From: CAZTTG01 sp964615935
GTDB lineage: Bacteria; Planctomycetota; UBA1135; GCA-002686595
NCBI GenBank assembly: GCA_964615935.1
Contig: CAZTTG010000094.1
Location: forward strand, 1-24,480
DNA length: 24,480 nucleotides
Direction: 5' to 3'
Shown here: in pieces, positions 22,536 to 24,480 of the stretch
How the letters are laid out: each line of letters begins with the position of its first letter
Numbering within the stretch: position 1 is the first letter of the stretch
The notes under the pieces: generated by a model
Seen by the model: the letters and a program-made list of their open reading frames with translations, nothing else
What the model was told of the DNA's origin: nothing
Database searches by the model: none
Position numbers and translations under genes: made by a program

Positions 22536-24154
22536 AAGACGATCTGCTCGCGGTAGTCGCCCAGGACCCGCCTCAGCGCGGCGCACACCTCGCCCACCGT
22601 GGCGTAGGCCTCCACCGCGTCCATGACCGAGGGCATGACGTTGCTGCCCGCGGCCGCGGCCTCCTCCACGCGCTCGAGGGCCGCCGCTGCGGCGGCCGGG
22701 TCGCGCTCGCGCCGCACGCGCTCGAGGCGCTCGACCTGACGGCGGGCCTCCTCCTCGCGGTAGGGGTGGAACTCGACCTCGCGCTCCTCCTCCTCCTCCT
22801 CGAAGCAGTTCACGCCCACCTTCCTGACCTCGCCCGAGGCGAGGCGCAGCTCGTGGGCGTAGGCCTGCCGGCTCACCTCGGCCTGCACCCGGCCCTCGGC
22901 CACGCCCTGGATGATGCCGCCCTCGGCCGCCAGGCGCTCCATGATGGCGCGGATCTCGCGCTCCATCTCGTTGGTGGTGGTCTCGACGAACCAGGAGCCG
23001 CCCAGGGGGTCCACCGTGTCGCACAGCCCGACCTCGTGCATCAGGATCTGCATGGTGCGGAGCGAGATCTTCGCCGCGTGCTCGCTGGGGATGGTGTAGG
23101 CCTCGTCGAAGCTGCACAGGGCCATGGTCTGGGTGCCCGAGAGGGCGCTCACCAGGGCGTAGTAGGCGCCCCGGGCGATGTTGTTCTCGGGCTGCTGCAC
23201 GGTCAGGCCGCCCCCGCCGCCGCCGGCGATCATCTTGAGCTGCATGCCGCGGGGATTCGTCGCGCCGTACTCCTCCTTCAGGATGCGCGCCCACAGGCGC
23301 CGGCCGGCGCGGAACTTGGCCACCTGCTCCCACAGGTTGCCGAAGACGTCGAAGTTGAAGCTGAGCCCGCTGGCCAGCCGGTCCACCTCCAGGCCGCGCT
23401 CCAGCACGTGGTCCAGGTAGGCGCGGGCGATGGCCAGCCCGTAGGCCATCTCCTGGGCCGGGGTGGCCCCCGACTCGCGGATGTGGTAGCCGCAGACGCT
23501 CACCGGGAAGTAGCGCGGCGCGTTCTGCGCGCAGTACTCCATGGTGTCGCCCACGAGCCTGACCGAGGCCTCCACCGGGAAGATCCAGGTGCCGCGGCCG
23601 ATGAACTCCTTGAGGATGTCGTTCTGGGCGGTGCCGCGCAGCTCGGCCAGGTCGTAGCCGCGCTTGCGGGCCATGGCGAAGTACATGGCCATGATGGGCG
23701 CGGCCGCGCCGTTGATGGTCAGGGACACCGTGATCCGGTTCAGGTCGATGTCGGCGAAGGCCTCCTCCATGTCGGCCAGCGTGTCCACCGCCATGCCCAC
23801 CCGGCCCACCTCGCCCTCGGCCATGGGGTCGTCCGAGTCCAGCCCGCACTGGGTGGGCAGGTCGAAGGCCACGTTGAGGCCGGTCTGGCCCTGGCGGATG
23901 AGCCAGGCGAAGCGCTCGCGGGTCTCGGTGGCGGTGCCGAAGCCCGAGTACTGGCGCATGGTCCAGGGGCGTTTGCGGTACATCAGCGGGTGGATGCCGC
24001 GGGTGTAGGGGTGCTCGCCGGGCGCGCCCACGCCGGCGGTGCCGCCGCTGGCCTCCACGTCCTCGGCCGAGTAGACCGGCTGGATCTCCAGCCCCGACTC
24101 CCACAAGAGCGGAGCGGGGTCCTCGCCCGCGCCGGCTTTCTTCGCTTCGCTCAC
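22532..24154 (-). CDS. B12-dependent acyl-CoA mutase, catalytic (large) subunit
   Basis: This 540-aa TIM-barrel subunit belongs to the methylmalonyl-CoA mutase family. Kept residues, by alignment to the Propionibacterium enzyme: Y69 (RPWTMRQYSGF, Tyr89), T175 and Q177 (GTAQNDILKE, Thr195/Gln197), R199 (ASVRLVGD, Arg207), Y223 and H224 (CGYHIRESGAT, Tyr243/His244). Not kept: the usual HTQTSGSS-like loop with His328/Gln330 reads IAGGGGGG (309-316), and LHTNS reads MALCS (344-348). The true substrate may thus not be methylmalonyl-CoA; isobutyryl-CoA mutase is disfavoured by Y69 and R199. FEEEEEE (451-457) starts a charged C-terminal stretch. The GTG at 24154 has AAGGA upstream and overlaps the B12-subunit stop (GTGA). 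The TAG stop lies in the CTAG next to the inserted element. Confidence 0.9.
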   Translation of the reverse strand: MSEAKKAGAGEDPAPLLWESGLEIQPVYSAEDVEASGGTAGVGAPGEHPYTRGIHPLMYRKRPWTMRQYSGFGTATETRERFAWLIRQGQTGLNVAFDLPTQCGLDSDDPMAEGEVGRVGMAVDTLADMEEAFADIDLNRITVSLTINGAAAPIMAMYFAMARKRGYDLAELRGTAQNDILKEFIGRGTWIFPVEASVRLVGDTMEYCAQNAPRYFPVSVCGYHIRESGATPAQEMAYGLAIARAYLDHVLERGLEVDRLASGLSFNFDVFGNLWEQVAKFRAGRRLWARILKEEYGATNPRGMQLKMIAGGGGGGLTVQQPENNIARGAYYALVSALSGTQTMALCSFDEAYTIPSEHAAKISLRTMQILMHEVGLCDTVDPLGGSWFVETTTNEMEREIRAIMERLAAEGGIIQGVAEGRVQAEVSRQAYAHELRLASGEVRKVGVNCFEEEEEEREVEFHPYREEEARRQVERLERVRRERDPAAAAAALERVEEAAAAGSNVMPSVMDAVEAYATVGEVCAALRRVLGDYREQIVF

Positions 24155-24480
24155 GCGCGCGTCCTTTCGGCGATGAAGCCCGCGATCTCGTCCAGGGGCG
24201 TGCCGGTGGGGAAAACCCCGGCCACGCCCAGCTCGGAGAGGGCCAGGTGGTCGCGCCGGGGGATGTTGCCGCCGGCGATCCACAGGAGGTCCTCGCGCGC
24301 CCCGGCGGCTGCCAGGGCCTCGCGCACCTTGCGGGCGAGGGGCAGGTGGGCCCCGGAGAGGACCGAGAGGCCCAGCACGTCCGCGTTCTCGTCGACCACC
24401 GCGCGGGCGATCCGCTCGGGCGACTGGCGCAGGCCGGTGTAGATGACCTCCATGCCGGCGTCCATCAGCGCCCGGCAGAC
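24151..24480 (-). CDS. B12-binding subunit of acyl-CoA mutase, 5' end cut off
   Basis: The frame is open to the window edge; 109 residues are seen, ending at the TGA at 24151. The visible part opens VCRALMDAGMEVIYTGLRQS and goes on with ADVLGLSVLSGAHLPLARKV, LLWIAGGNIPRRD and LGVAGVFPTGTPLDEI, which is the cobalamin-binding domain of mutases in the usual order. The DxHxxG motif with the cobalt-binding histidine would lie upstream, outside the window, so it could not be checked. An ATG at 24465 is inside the domain and is not the likely start. The stop overlaps the catalytic subunit start by 4 bp, so this is a two-gene mutase rather than one fused chain. Confidence 0.9.
   Translation of the reverse strand, partial: VCRALMDAGMEVIYTGLRQSPERIARAVVDENADVLGLSVLSGAHLPLARKVREALAAAGAREDLLWIAGGNIPRRDHLALSELGVAGVFPTGTPLDEIAGFIAERTRA

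Noticed and set aside
22532..24154. Isobutyryl-CoA or ethylmalonyl-CoA mutase
   Set aside because: Tyr and Arg at the positions that differ in isobutyryl-CoA mutase are kept (Y69, R199), the two-subunit layout is unlike the fused ethylmalonyl enzyme, and the glycine loop does not match what I recall of either.
24151..24465. A complete short B12-binding protein starting at the ATG at 24465
   Set aside because: The visible homology already begins before that ATG and the DxHxxG part of the domain is missing, so the gene must start beyond the window.

Overview
This is a 24.5-kb window of very GC-rich DNA (roughly 70% by eye) with tightly packed genes, GTG and TTG starts next to ATG, and many stop/start overlaps. 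The gene content points to an uncultured, heterotrophic, cobalamin-using bacterium: a squalene-cyclase-fold repeat protein, a secreted rhamnosidase, a URO-D-like protein in a sugar operon, a long carboxypeptidase-regulatory-like repeat protein and a B12-dependent acyl-CoA mutase. Planctomycetota or a neighbouring high-GC phylum fits, but nothing here fixes the phylum. No rRNA, tRNA, CRISPR array, phage gene or full insertion sequence was seen.

Left part (1-4833). Two minus-strand genes, the start of a squalene-cyclase-like repeat protein and an EF-Tu domain-2-like mini-protein, diverge from a plus-strand GH78 alpha-L-rhamnosidase with a lipoprotein signal. The rhamnosidase converges on a rhamnose operon across a 431-bp non-coding gap filled with strong inverted repeats.

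Rhamnose block (4834-13771, all minus). In transcription order: a membrane-anchored repeat protein, a GC-rich hairpin, then a soluble PAS-PAS hybrid histidine kinase, a URO-D-fold protein with MtaA/CmuA-like zinc ligands, L-rhamnose isomerase and rhamnulokinase. The kinase/URO-D and isomerase/kinase junctions are 4-bp overlaps. With the secreted rhamnosidase this gives release, isomerisation and phosphorylation of L-rhamnose; the aldolase is not in the window.

Middle (13772-15303). A plus-strand B12-binding-type radical SAM enzyme, possibly translated from a nearly leaderless mRNA, ends 9 bp from the convergent operon.

Right block (15313-24480, all minus). In transcription order: B12-binding mutase subunit (cut by the window edge), mutase catalytic subunit, DUF1848 protein, class III CoA-transferase, FAD, [2Fe-2S] and molybdopterin subunits of a xanthine-dehydrogenase-family hydroxylase, then a PAS histidine kinase. 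Almost every junction overlaps. The set looks like a pathway on a CoA-activated acid: CoA transfer, molybdenum-dependent hydroxylation or reduction, and carbon-skeleton rearrangement. The mutase lacks the usual methylmalonyl-CoA substrate loop, so the substrate is open. A 159-bp MITE-like element flanked by CTAG duplications sits between the mutase and DUF1848 genes; removing it on paper restores a 17-nt operon junction.
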